DNA from: Nemertoderma westbladi
Lineage: Eukaryota; Xenacoelomorpha; Nemertodermatida; Nemertodermatidae
Direction of reading: 5' to 3'
Length of the DNA stretch: 40,538 nucleotides
Assembly: GCA_032718475.1 (NCBI GenBank)
Contig: JAUCBJ010005324.1
Location: forward strand, 1-40,538
Shown here: positions 1 through 12,609 of the stretch, one piece after another
Layout of the letters: each line of letters starts with the position of its first letter
How positions within the stretch are numbered: the first letter of the stretch is position 1
Translations under genes and position numbers: made by a program
The notes under the pieces: model-generated
What the model was told of the DNA's origin: nothing
Seen by the model: the letters and a program-made list of their open reading frames with translations, nothing else
Database searches by the model: none

Positions 1-654
1 CTGCATTGTTTGGTCACCTTATAAGGCGTTGCCTGGATGTCTCACTATTGCATACACCTATTCGGATGCAACAAATAAATGGTTGACCTGCTTTAGATGA
101 TATTTCAATGAAAACTTATTTTGGTAAAAGAAATTTTCGTTAAAATTCATATTAAAGGAAAGCTGTAGCTGGGATTGCTAACTAATAAAATAAGAATCAC
201 AAATTATTCTATAACGTCAACGTCAGTTAAACACCCAGGTAATAATGATAATAAATTATAAAATTATGATGTTAATTCGTTTTATTAAATTAATAAAATA
301 AATAAAACTAAATTCAGCAATATTTTTATGAGTCTTATATTAATTAGGCCTATGATAAATATGTTTGATGTCGAAGTTACATATATTTATCAACTCAACA
401 ATTAATCCCCTCGGGCAATTTAAACTCTGCAGATTATATTTAATTATCCCTCTATCATAATAAAGTACATATGATGTGATTGTCAATATCCTTTCCAGTG
501 TTATCAGGGCCGCATTAAGACTAAATTGTGATGCCAATAAATGAGTAAATTTATATAGTGATAGCCAATAATTATATAATTAAAAAATAACTGCTGATTA
601 GTGAAAGCGTAGGAGCCAATGAAATCGCTGCCTTTTGAAAATTATTTTGATATT
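1..654. other. AT-rich non-genic flank
   Basis: No gene is supported here. The stretch is AT-rich with stops in every frame. The only open frame over 60 codons, on the minus strand at 340-537, has no recognisable domain and no splice context. It ends where the first fold-back element begins. Confidence 0.6.
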
Positions 655-1482
655 CGAAAATTCGGGATAGTACTTAAGTCATATCTGAACCCAATCTGGA
701 CCCAATCTCGAGAATTATACCAAATCTGAACCCAATCTAAATCGAAAATAGAAAGAGCGGTGAAAATTATTAATTTTTGCATTAACAATTTTAAAATTTG
801 AAGAAATTTTACATATCTTTTTTTCATATTTAAATTTGCGGGCAGCACTACTGCTGTTTGGGGACTGCAGTTACTGCTGTGCAGTCGTTAACGTAACGTT
901 ATAGCTAACCTCCTACCGGTAGGCGGTATCCCAAATGACAACTACAGAACTACTTACAGCTGTACAGTTCTCGTAGCATTTCGGTTTCGGTCTAACGTTG
1001 GGTATAGGCCTACGGTAGGTTACTAGTGCCTGGTACAGGTCCCTACGCACATCTGACCAGCTGTCTCTACATACATACATACGGTACCAGGCACTACAGT
1101 AGTAACCTACCGTAGGCCTACCCAAAGTTAGACCGAAACCGAACTGCTACTGTGCGAGAACCGTACAGCCGTAGTTCTGTAGTTGTCAGTTGGGAAACCG
1201 CCAACCGGTAGAGGTTAGTTATAACGTTAACGACTACACAGCAGTACAATAAAGTAGTAACTGCAGTCCCCAATACAGCAGTAGTGCTGCGGCTTCCCGC
1301 AAATTTAAATTTGAAAAAAGATAATGTAAAATTTCTTCAAATTTTAAAATTGTAAATGCAAAAATTAATAATTTTTACCCCTCTTTCTATTTTCGATTCA
1401 GATTGGGTTCAGAGTTGGTATAATTCTCGATATTGGGTCCAGATTGGGTTCAGATATGACTTAAGCACTACCCGAAAATTCG
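655..1482. mobile_element. Long inverted-repeat (fold-back) element 1
   Basis: The left arm (about 655-1036) is the reverse complement of the right arm (about 1084-1482), with a loop of about 47 bases containing a short CATA microsatellite. Landmarks pair across the centre: AGTGCCTGGTAC at 1025-1036 with GTACCAGGCACT at 1084-1095, CTTAAGTCATATCTGAAC near 674 with GTTCAGATATGACTTAAG near 1449, and the outer ends CGAA...TTCGGG with CCCGAAAATTCG. No transposase frame is present, so it would be a non-autonomous fold-back or MITE-like element. Small open frames in the arms are by-products of the inverted repeat. I see no clear target-site duplication, so the exact ends are approximate. Confidence 0.85.
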
Positions 1483-1578
1483 TAATGATGAAATTATCTA
1501 ATCACAACGATCAAAGATATACGATAGTTGTAATATACAGTGTGTTACCTATCTCTCTAGAGATAAAATATATATATA

Positions 1579-2082
1579 CACCATGACCCGTAATATAGTG
1601 TCATTTTCTGATGACACGGACCCCCCCCCCCAAATTTTTCTACACATCTTTATCATATTGCTTGAAATTTGAAACACAACTAGTTCAACTCACCGTGGTT
1701 GTTACCATGAAGCCGGAATTTTCGACTTCGCCTTTACATTTTTTTTTATAAGCGATTTAAAAAAGTGTCTTTTGCGAAATTGAACATCTCCTATCATCGC
1801 CATTCTTCACATTAAGCGTTCCAAGTATTCCAACGCAATATCTTTATAATATCTATAAAGCGAGGTTAATGTGAAGAATGGCGATGATGGAGATGTGCAA
1901 TTTCGCAAAAGACACTTTTTTAAAACGCTTATAAAAAAAATTTAAAGGCGAAATCTAAAATTCCGGCTTCATGGTAACAACCACGGTGAGTTGAACTAGT
2001 AGCAATATGATAAAGATGTGTAGAAAAATTTGGGTCGTCAATTGTGTCATCAGAAAATGACACTATATTACGGGTCATGGTG
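1579..2082. mobile_element. TA-flanked fold-back MITE-like element 2
   Basis: A second inverted repeat starts about 100 bases after the first. The ends read CACCATGACCCGTAATATAG on the left and its reverse complement on the right, with TA immediately outside both ends (1577-1578 and 2083-2084). TA flanks are typical of Tc1/mariner-type insertion. The arms pair almost to the centre (CGCCATTCTTCACATTAA near 1798 with its complement near 1866), leaving a loop of about 45 bases. The right arm lacks about 17 bases present in the left arm near 1662-1680, and the left arm has a run of 12 C at 1621. No coding capacity is seen, so mobilisation would have to be in trans. Confidence 0.85.
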
Positions 2083-2084
2083 TA

Positions 2085-3966
2085 TTATGTTTTTTAGTTT
2101 GACTACATCAATCATGTCTACAATCGAAAACGATACAAAATTACGTTATGCGATAACTTTTATTTAAACACCGGTAGAATAATGAAATGGACTTTGAGCA
2201 CTTAATATAGGTCGAGCATTCTTAGAGTAACATAAAGATATTCAATGTGTATTTTAATTATTATAAAGGTGAATTGGATTGTATTGTATTGTATGGTACT
2301 AAATGCCGAAACCTGAGTGGTAGTACAGGCCATCGTTGGTGTAAGACGTTAATTATAAATTAATAATTATACCTGTGTTGATTTATATATGAAATACGAA
2401 AATACTATTTTTTATATTTTTAACGCGGGGGATTTCACAAGAATGGCACTCGCCCCACCCGAGACACTTTAGGTGACAAATAATCTCGTATATAATTTTT
2501 TAAGCGTAGAATTCGTTCCCACTAGACCTCATAAGACGAAAGGAGAAACAACAAATCAATATTGCATTAGATGTTCAATTTCTAACATTCGGCATATTGT
2601 AGTAATATCTAGAAGTAATAATAATTGTAGTAATATCTTTGAAATATGGCTCCTTTCTTTTATTTTCAAGTTATTTAGTGTTTTTAAATAAAAATGGACA
2701 TATTATAGAGATAAATTCGGCTACTCTGAATGGGGGAATCTATCAGGATGATGCATGCATCACCATTATTGGTGACTTCCACAGTAAATTTTTTTTAAAA
2801 CCATTTTGCAATTAGTATATTCAATGAGCTCAAACCATACCCATAGTAAGGAATTCGTTATTTAAAATAAAAAAGAAGGTGAATAAATTATTTACTTTGT
2901 TGTAAAATGGAAAAAATGTAAGAATCAAACATATATTCTACCGCTCTAATATCAAGACGCACAATAAAATAGAAAAGTATGCTGCGCAGCAGCTTTAACT
3001 TTAACATTAACTTCCTTTTCTAGTTAATTAATTATTATTGCATGGTTACAGCGTCTTTAATAAGTTAATTAAGTGGTTAGAATTAAAACATCCAATAATT
3101 GTATAGTCCACTTATAACCAACCATATAGTGAGTCCTGGAATACTTTATTCAGATCAAACAATAAGATTGTAATTGAGAAGGGCCGTTCTTGGCACAGAA
3201 CAATCCCTTCTGTGTTCTTGTCACATATCCTCCATTATACGAATTGGGGCCTACATGCAACTCGTGAGATACATTTAATGTTAAGTATCAAATCGAAGGG
3301 ATTATAAATATAATGAGCAGATTTACTTTCACTCTGAGACATTATGTCTTAAGTGGTAAAATGGAGAACTGCATATCGAACAGCCAGAAAGTGGGCTCAC
3401 TAATGCACATCAAGGTTAGGTAGACCTGACGATGGAACTTCAACTCTTATTAGATGAATTGTAATCTGTCGAATCGAATCGAAAATAGATGATGACTCTC
3501 GTCCTTAACAGCTAGACGTCAGCTAAATAACCGGTCAGAACGTGGCTATGGTGGGCAGACCATCAAACTACCTCAGTCTTCAAACGGTGCGATAATAAAC
3601 TCAATCGTGTGAAAGCTATAACGATGTAGTTCTGGAACGTCGCTCAGCCTGTATATGGGATGAACTGTCAGTTCTGGATTAAATTTGTGTTGTCCTTGTT
3701 GTTTTGATCATTAACCTCACCTTAACCTTTTTACTTAACCGCGCTTTTGTTGACCAAATATTTAATTAACCCTTGTATGAAAGGTGTTTCATGGCATAAA
3801 GTTTAATTTACTTTTTTTTATAGATAGAAGCTTTGGAGATTGGGATGCCCCAAGGTAAGATAGAGGTTCCATGCCATCTTCCAATGAGACGAGTTATTTG
3901 AAGTCGCCTGCAGGAGACCCAGAGGAGTTGTTGAGACATTGGGAAAATTGATTCAAATCCCATCTC
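2085..3966. other. Non-genic stretch with small palindromes
   Basis: I see no supportable gene here. It holds a short ATTGT-type microsatellite near 2274-2293, a perfect 14-base palindrome TGATGCATGCATCA at 2749-2762, and an imperfect hairpin at 3177-3211 (AGAAGGG pairing with CCCTTCT, with GTTCT/AGAAC inside). The open frame at 2473-2691 has no recognisable features. Confidence 0.5.
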
Positions 3967-4215
3967 GGCGAATTAATATCTTATATTAATGTGAAAGAAT
4001 GATATTAACTGTTACCTGCTATTAATAGGAAATAGCAGGTATATAACAGTGGCACGTTATACTAACCAAAACAATAAAGTAACGTTAATAATACCAGGTT
4101 ACAGTTTTATTTTTGGGAGTAATCAGCTGTTATTTGGGTCGATTTTCCGCCGGCAAGGGATGAATGTTGATGAAAGTCTCTTCCTCTATCTGGAGTTGTT
4201 TTATTACTTTTATAT
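3967..4215 (+). repeat. Dispersed repeat, copy A (left of satellite)
   Basis: This stretch is related in direct orientation to 29952-30165 beyond the satellite. Shared landmarks in order are GGCGAATTAATATC, ACAGTGGCACGTTA, AACCAAAACAATAAA, AGGTTACAGTTTTATTTTTG, a CTGTTATTTG block and GGGATGAAT. The copies differ by many substitutions and small gaps, so they are old. Copy A carries its own hairpin at 4014-4040 (ACCTGCTATT pairing with AATAGCAGGT) that copy B lacks. A weaker partial match (CAACCAAAACAATAAAC) lies near 38590. I do not recognise the family. Confidence 0.75.
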
Positions 4216-4728
4216 ATAAACATTGTGTTGTTAGCGTTTCTGTTATACATAATGTTAGCCATCTTTCTGCCTTATTGGTATTGATGATGAGACCAACGCG
4301 ACCTCCGTTACTTTTCTTTTCACTGAGAGAAGGATGAAGAGAGTATCAGAGTATGTTTGTGTAAACGCCGAATATTTAAGGGGATGGTTGAGTTTCATAC
4401 GATATGTTTCATTAATATTACTGTCGATTGTTTTCAATTTGTATTAATTTCCACCCCCCCAAATAAACATATTTATCGGTGCGTTTGACAGTTGTAACAT
4501 CGCGAACATTCATGACCTTTGTATCCTCTTTGTCGGTGTTAATGATCTGGTTTTACCTTGATTAATTAACATTCCAGTCCTAGACGAGTCACAATAATGG
4601 TGGAACATTATGTTAAACTTATCTTAGCCAATAGACAAGACGTTGACATTCCAATACACAATATATCCATCCCTTCCGCATGTATAATATTGTCCAGATA
4701 CCACGTTCTATATTCAGATCTTGAATCA
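4216..4728. other. Unique sequence left of the satellite
   Basis: No gene is supported. A plus-strand frame opens with ATG at 4597, runs 45 codons through unique sequence and then into the first satellite unit, stopping in its TTTAG. It has no recognisable domain and is probably incidental. The satellite starts abruptly at about 4729. Confidence 0.5.
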
Positions 4729-7560
4729 AAGGAAACCGAGTGGAAGGATTTACTGTGGAAGATCACCCATGGTGGTGAACAGGCATTCCTTTAGGAAACA
4801 GAGTGGAAGGGTTTACTGTGGAAGATCACCCATGGTGGTGAACAGGCATTCCTTTAGGAAACAGAGTGGAAGGGTTTACTGTGGAAGATCACCCATGGTG
4901 GTGAACAGGCATTCCTTTAGGAAACAGAGTGGAAGGGTTTACTGTGGAAGATCACCCATGGTGGTGAACAGGCATTCCTTTAGGAAACAGAGTGGAAGGG
5001 TTTACTGTGGAAGATCACCCATGGTGGTGAACAGGCATTCCTTTAGGAAACAGAGTGGAAGGGTTTACTGTGGAAGATCACCCATGGTGGTGAACAGACA
5101 TTCCTTTAGGAAACAGAGTGGAAGGGTTTACTGTGGAAGATCACCCATGGTGGTGAACAGGCATTCCTTTAGGAAACAGAGTGGAAGGGTTTACTGTGGA
5201 AGATCACCCATGGTGGTGAACAGGCATTCCTTTAGGAAACAGAGTGGAAGGGTTTACTGTGGAAGATCACCCATGGTGGTGAACAGGCATTCCTTTAGGA
5301 AACATAGTGGAAGGGTTTACTGTGGAAGATCACCCATGGTGGTGAACAGACATTCCTTTAGGAAACAGAGTGGAAGGGTTTACTGTGGAAGATCACCCAT
5401 GGTGGTGAACAGGCATTCCTTTAGGAAACAGAGTGGAAGGGTTTACTGTGGAAGATCACCCATGGTGGTGAACAGGCATTCCTTTAGGAAACAGAGTGGA
5501 AGGGTTTACTGTGGAAGATCACCCATGGTGGTGAACAGGCATTCCTTTAGGAAACAGAGTGGAAGGGTTTACTGTGGAAGATCACCCATGGTGGTGAACA
5601 GACATTCCTTTAGGAAACCGAGTGGAAGGGTTTACTGTGGAAGATCACCCATGGTGGTGAACAGGCATTCCTTTAGGAAACAGAGTGGAAGGGTTTACTG
5701 TGGAAGATCACCCATGGTGGTGAACAGGCATTCCTTTAGGAAACAGAGTGGAAGGGTTTACTGTGGAAGATCACCCATGGTGGTGAACAGGCATTCCTTT
5801 AGGAAACAGAGTGGAAGGGTTTACTGTGGAAGATCACCCATGGTGGTGAACAGGCATTCCTTTAGGAAACAGAGTGGAAGGGTTTACTGTGGAAGATCAC
5901 CCATGGTGGTGAACAGGCATTCCTTTAGGAAACAGAGTGGAAGGGTTTACTGTGGAAGATCACCCATGGTGGTGAACAGGCATTCCTTTAGGAAACAGAG
6001 TGGAAGGGTTTACTGTGGAAGATCACCCATGGTGGTGAACAGACATTCCTTTAAGGAAACCGAGTGGAAGGGTTTACTGTGGAAGATCACCCATGGTGGT
6101 GAACAGGCATTCCTTTAGGAAACAGTAGTGGAAGGGTTTACTGTGGAAGATCACCCATGGTGGTGAACAGGCATTCCTTTAGGAAACCGAGTGGAAGGGT
6201 TTACTGTGGAAGATCACCCATGGTGGTGAACAGGGATTCCTTTAGGAAACATAGTGGAAGGGTTTACTGTGGAAGATCACCCATGGTGGTGAACAGACAT
6301 TCCTTTAGGAAACCGAGTGGAAGGGTTTACTGTGGAAGATCACCCATGTGTGGTGAACAGGCATTCCTTTAGGAAACATAGTGGAAGGGTTTACTGTGGA
6401 AGATCACCCATGGTGGTGAACAGACATTCCTTTAGGAAACCGAGTGGAAGGGTTTACTGTGGAAGATCACCCATGGTGGTGAACAGGCATTCCTTTAGGA
6501 AACCGAGTGGAAGGGTTTACTGTGGAAGATCACCCATGGTGGTGAACAGGCATTCCTTTAGGAAACAGAGTGGAAGGGTTTACTGTGGAAGATCACCCAT
6601 GGTGGTGAACAGACATTCCTTTAGGAAACAGAGTGGAAGGGTTTACTGTGGAAGATCACCCATGGTGGTGAACAGGCATTCCTTTAGGAAACAGAGTGGA
6701 AGGGTTTACTGTGGAAGATCACCCATGGTGGTGAACAGACATTCCTTTAGGAAACCGAGTGGAAGGGTTTACTGTGGAAGATCACCCATGGTGGTGAACA
6801 GGCATTCCTTTAGGAAACAGAGTGGAAGGGTTTACTGTGGAAGATCACCCATGGTGGTGAACAGACATTCCTTAAGGAAACCGAGTGGAAGGGTTTACTG
6901 TGGAAGATCACCCATGTTGGTGAACAGGGATTCCTTTAGGAAACATAGTGGAAGGGTTTACTGTGGAAGATCACCCATGGTGGTGAACAGGCATTCCTTT
7001 AGTAAACAGAGTGGAAGGGTTTACTGTGGAAGATCACCCATGGTGGTGAACAGGCATTCCTTTAGGAAACAGAGTGGAAGGGTTTACTGTGGAAGATCAC
7101 CCATGGTGGTGAACAGACATTCCTTTAGGAAACAGAGTGGAAGGGTTTACTGTGGAAGATCACCCATGGTGGTGAACAGACATTCCTTAAGGAAACCGAG
7201 TGGAAGGGTTTACTGTGGAAGATCACCCATGGTGGTGAACAGGGATTCCTTTAGGAAACATAGTGGAAGGGTTTACTGTGGAAGATCACCCATGGTGGTG
7301 AACAGACATTCCTTTAGGAAACCGAGTGGAAGGGTTTACTGTGGAAGATCACCCATGGTGGTGAACAGGCATTCCTTTAGGAAACATAGTGGAAGGGTTT
7401 ACTGTGGAAGATCACCCATGGTGGTGAACAGACATTCCTTAAGGAAACCGAGTGGAAGGGTTTACTGTGGAAGATCACCCATGTTGGTGAACAGGCATTC
7501 CTTTAGGAAACAGAGTGGAAGGGTTTACTGTGGAAGATCACCCATGGTGGTGAACAGACA
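4729..7560 (+). repeat. Satellite block A
   Basis: Units are close to the common form. Variation is concentrated around the GAAAC(A/C)(G/T)AG position (CAGAG, CCGAG, CATAG) and in CAGGCATT versus CAGACATT. The first dozen units are nearly identical right up to the left edge. Occasional TTAAGGAAACCGAG units appear from 6870 and foreshadow block B. Single-base indels near 6053, 6126 and 6349 break the open frame. Confidence 0.85.
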
Positions 7561-10500
7561 TTCCTTTAGGAAACAGAGTGGAAGGGTTTACTGTGGAAGA
7601 TCACCCATGGTGGTGAACAGACATTCCTTAAGGAAACGGAGTGGAAGGGTTTACTGTGGAAGATCACCCATGGTGGTGAACAGACATTCCTTTAGGAAAC
7701 AGAGTGGAAGGGTTTACTGTGGAAGATCACCCATGGTGGTGAACAGACATTCCTTTAGGAAACAGAGTGGAAGGGTTTACTGTGGAAGATCACCCATGGT
7801 GGTGAACAGACATTCCTTAAGGAAACGGAGTGGAAGGGTTTACTGTGGAAGATCACCCATGGTGGTGAACAGACATTCCTTAAGGAAACAGAGTGGAAGG
7901 GTTTACTGTGGAAGATCACCCATGGTGGTGAACGAACAGGCATTCATTTAAAACCAGAGTGGAAGGGTTTACTGCGGAAGATCACCCATGGTGGTGAACA
8001 GACATTCCTTAAGGAAACGGAGTGGAAGGGTTTACTGTGGAAGATCACCCATGGTGGTGAACAGACATTCCTTAAGGAAACGGAGTGGAAGGGTTTACTG
8101 TGGAAGATCACCCATGGTGGTGAACAGACATTCCTTAAGGAAACGGAGTGGAAGGGTTTACTGTGGAAGATCACCCATGGTGGTGAACAGACATTCCTTA
8201 AGGAAACGGAGTGGAAGGGTTTACTGTGGAAGATCACCCATGGTGGTGAACAGGTATTCCTTTAGGAAACAGAGTGGAAGGGTTTACTGTGGAAGATCAC
8301 CCATGGTGGTGAACAGGCATTCCTTTAGGAAACAGAGTGGAAGGGTTTACTGTGGAAGATCACCCATGGTGGTGAACAGGCATTCCTTTAGGAAACAGAG
8401 TGGAAGGGTTTACTGTGGAAGATCACCCATGGTGGTGAACGAACAGGCATTCATTTAAAACCAGAGTGGAAGGGTTTACTGCGGAAGATCACCCATGGTG
8501 GTGAACAGACATTCCTTTAGGAAACAGAGTGGAAGGGTTTACTGTGGAAGATCACCCATGGTGGTGAACAGACATTCCTTAAGGAAACGGAGTGGAAGGG
8601 TTTACTGTGGAAGATCACCCATGGTGGTGAACAGACATTCCTTAAGGAAACGGAGTGGAAGGGTTTACTGTGGAAGATCACCCATGGTGGTGAACAGACA
8701 TTCCTTTAGGAAACAGAGTGGAAGGGTTTACTGTGGAAGATCACCCATGGTGGTGAACAGACATTCCTTTAGGAAACAGAGTGGAAGGGTTTACTGTGGA
8801 AGATCACCCATGGTGGTGAACAGACATTCCTTAAGGAAACGGAGTGGAAGGGTTTACTGTGGAAGATCACCCATGGTGGTGAACAGACATTCCTTAAGGA
8901 AACAGAGTGGAAGGGTTTACTGTGGAAGATCACCCATGGTGGTGAACGAACAGGCATTCATTTAAAACCAGAGTGGAAGGGTTTACTGCGGAAGATCACC
9001 CATGGTGGTGAACAGACATTCCTTAAGGAAACGGAGTGGAAGGGTTTACTGTGGAAGATCACCCATGGTGGTGAACAGACATTCCTTAAGGAAACGGAGT
9101 GGAAGGGTTTACTGTGGAAGATCACCCATGGTGGTGAACAGACATTCCTTTAGGAAACAGAGTGGAAGGGTTTACTGTGGAAGATCACCCATGGTGGTGA
9201 ACAGACATTCCTTTAGGAAACAGAGTGGAAGGGTTTACTGTGGAAGATCACCCATGGTGGTGAACAGACATTCCTTAAGGAAACGGAGTGGAAGGGTTTA
9301 CTGTGGAAGATCACCCATGGTGGTGAACAGACATTCCTTAAGGAAACAGAGTGGAAGGGTTTACTGTGGAAGATCACCCATGGTGGTGAACAGACATTCC
9401 TTAAGGAAACGGAGTGGAAGGGTTTACTGTGGAAGATCACCCATGGTGGTGAACAGACATTCCTTAAGGAAACGGAGTGGAAGGGTTTACTGTGGAAGAT
9501 CACCCATGGTGGTGAACAGACATTCCTTTAGGAAACAGAGTGGAAGGGTTTACTGTGGAAGATCACCCATGGTGGTGAACAGACATTCCTTAAGGAAACG
9601 GAGTGGAAGGGTTTACTGTGGAAGATCACCCATGGTGGTGAACAGACATTCCTTTAGGAAACAGAGTGGAAGGGTTTACTGTGGAAGATCACCCATGGTG
9701 GTGAACAGACATTCCTTTAGGAAACAGAGTGGAAGGGTTTACTGTGGAAGATCACCCATGGTGGTGAACAGACATTCCTTAAGGAAACGGAGTGGAAGGG
9801 TTTACTGTGGAAGATCACCCATGGTGGTGAACAGACATTCCTTAAGGAAACAGAGTGGAAGGGTTTACTGTGGAAGATCACCCATGGTGGTGAACGAACA
9901 GGCATTCATTTAAAACCAGAGTGGAAGGGTTTACTGCGGAAGATCACCCATGGTGGTGAACAGACATTCCTTAAGGAAACGGAGTGGAAGGGTTTACTGT
10001 GGAAGATCACCCATGGTGGTGAACAGACATTCCTTAAGGAAACGGAGTGGAAGGGTTTACTGTGGAAGATCACCCATGGTGGTGAACAGACATTCCTTTA
10101 GGAAACAGAGTGGAAGGGTTTACTGTGGAAGATCACCCATGGTGGTGAACAGACATTCCTTTAGGAAACAGAGTGGAAGGGTTTACTGTGGAAGATCACC
10201 CATGGTGGTGAACAGACATTCCTTAAGGAAACGGAGTGGAAGGGTTTACTGTGGAAGATCACCCATGGTGGTGAACAGACATTCCTTAAGGAAACAGAGT
10301 GGAAGGGTTTACTGTGGAAGATCACCCATGGTGGTGAACGAACAGGCATTCATTTAAAACCAGAGTGGAAGGGTTTACTGCGGAAGATCACCCATGGTGG
10401 TGAACAGACATTCCTTTAGGAAACAGAGTGGAAGGGTTTACTGTGGAAGATCACCCATGGTGGTGAACAGACATTCCTTAAGGAAACGGAGTGGAAGGGT

Positions 10501-12050
10501 TTACTGTGGAAGATCACCCATGGTGGTGAACAGACATTCCTTAAGGAAACGGAGTGGAAGGGTTTACTGTGGAAGATCACCCATGGTGGTGAACAGACAT
10601 TCCTTTAGGAAACAGAGTGGAAGGGTTTACTGTGGAAGATCACCCATGGTGGTGAACAGACATTCCTTTAGGAAACAGAGTGGAAGGGTTTACTGTGGAA
10701 GATCACCCATGGTGGTGAACGAACAGGCATTCATTTAAAACCAGAGTGGAAGGGTTTACTGCGGAAGATCACCCATGGTGGTGAACAGGCATTCCTTTAG
10801 GAAACAGAGTGGAAGGGTTTACTGTGGAAGATCACCCATGGTGGTGAACGAACAGGCATTCATTTAAAACCAGAGTGGAAGGGTTTACTGCGGAAGATCA
10901 CCCATGGTGGTGAACAGACATTCCTTTAGGAAACAGAGTGGAAGGGTTTACTGTGGAAGATCACCCATGGTGGTGAACAGACATTCCTTAAGGAAACGGA
11001 GTGGAAGGGTTTACTGTGGAAGATCACCCATGGTGGTGAACAGACATTCCTTAAGGAAACGGAGTGGAAGGGTTTACTGTGGAAGATCACCCATGGTGGT
11101 GAACAGACATTCCTTTAGGAAACAGAGTGGAAGGGTTTACTGTGGAAGATCACCCATGGTGGTGAACAGACATTCCTTTAGGAAACAGAGTGGAAGGGTT
11201 TACTGTGGAAGATCACCCATGGTGGTGAACAGACATTCCTTAAGGAAACGGAGTGGAAGGGTTTACTGTGGAAGATCACCCATGGTGGTGAACAGACATT
11301 CCTTAAGGAAACAGAGTGGAAGGGTTTACTGTGGAAGATCACCCATGGTGGTGAACGAACAGGCATTCATTTAAAACCAGAGTGGAAGGGTTTACTGCGG
11401 AAGATCACCCATGGTGGTGAACAGACATTCCTTTAGGAAACAGAGTGGAAGGGTTTACTGTGGAAGATCACCCATGGTGGTGAACAGACATTCCTTAAGG
11501 AAACGGAGTGGAAGGGTTTACTGTGGAAGATCACCCATGGTGGTGAACAGACATTCCTTAAGGAAACGGAGTGGAAGGGTTTACTGTGGAAGATCACCCA
11601 TGGTGGTGAACAGACATTCCTTTAGGAAACAGAGTGGAAGGGTTTACTGTGGAAGATCACCCATGGTGGTGAACAGACATTCCTTTAGGAAACAGAGTGG
11701 AAGGGTTTACTGTGGAAGATCACCCATGGTGGTGAACAGACATTCCTTAAGGAAACGGAGTGGAAGGGTTTACTGTGGAAGATCACCCATGGTGGTGAAC
11801 AGACATTCCTTAAGGAAACAGAGTGGAAGGGTTTACTGTGGAAGATCACCCATGGTGGTGAACAGACATTCCTTAAGGAAACGGAGTGGAAGGGTTTACT
11901 GTGGAAGATCACCCATGGTGGTGAACAGACATTCCTTAAGGAAACGGAGTGGAAGGGTTTACTGTGGAAGATCACCCATGGTGGTGAACAGACATTCCTT
12001 AAGGAAACGGAGTGGAAGGGTTTACTGTGGAGGATCACCCATGGTGGTGA
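7561..12050 (+). repeat. Satellite block B with 507-bp higher-order repeat
   Basis: This block is marked by units with TTCCTTAAGGAAACGGAG and by a 66-bp marker unit containing GAACGAACAGG, CATTTAAAACCAGAG and CTGCGGAAG. Markers occur at about 7931, 8438, 8945, 9893, 10337, 10718, 10847 and 11354. Their spacings are 507, 507, 948, 444, 381, 129 and 507, each a whole number of 63-bp units plus 3. The 507-bp interval is an 8-unit higher-order repeat. Three intervals have that length, and two of them (ending at 8945 and 11354) have the same internal order of unit types; the others look like unequal-exchange products. Each marker introduces a TAA in the otherwise open frame. Confidence 0.9.
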
Positions 12051-12609
12051 ACAGACATTCCTTTAGGAAACAGAGTGGAAGGGTTTACTGTGGAAGATCA
12101 CCCATGGTGGTGAACAGGCATTCCTTTAGGAAACAGAGTGGAAGGGTTTACTGTGGAAGATCACCCATGATGGTGAAGAGGCATTCCTTTAGGAAACAGC
12201 GTGGTAGGGTTTACTGTGGAAGATCACCCATGATGGTGAAGAGGCATTCCTTTAGGAAACAGAGTGGAAGGGTTTACTGTGGAAGATCACCCATGGTGGT
12301 GAACAGGCATTCCTTTAGGAAACAGAGTGGAAGGGTTTACTGTGGAAGATCACCCATGATGGTGAAGAGGCATTCCTTTAGGAAACAGAGTGGAAGGGTT
12401 TACTGTGGAAGATCACCCATGGTGGTGAACAGGCATTCCTTTAGGAAACAGAGTGGAAGGGTTTACTGTGGAAGATCACCCATGATGGTGAAGAGGCATT
12501 CCTTTAGGAAACAGAGTGGAAGGGTTTACTGTGGAAGATCACCCATGATGGTGAAGAGGCATTCCTTTAGGAAACAGAGTGGAATGGTTTACTGTGGAAG
12601 ATCACCCAT

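Noticed and set aside
642-1586. Small frames at 642-848 (minus), 913-1125 (minus) and 1356-1586 (plus)
   Set aside because: They lie in the arms of the fold-back element and mirror each other, with no start or splice context of a real gene.
3900-3975. A tRNA-like B-box (GATTCAAATCC near 3952) suggesting a tRNA or SINE
   Set aside because: No matching A-box or cloverleaf could be built upstream.
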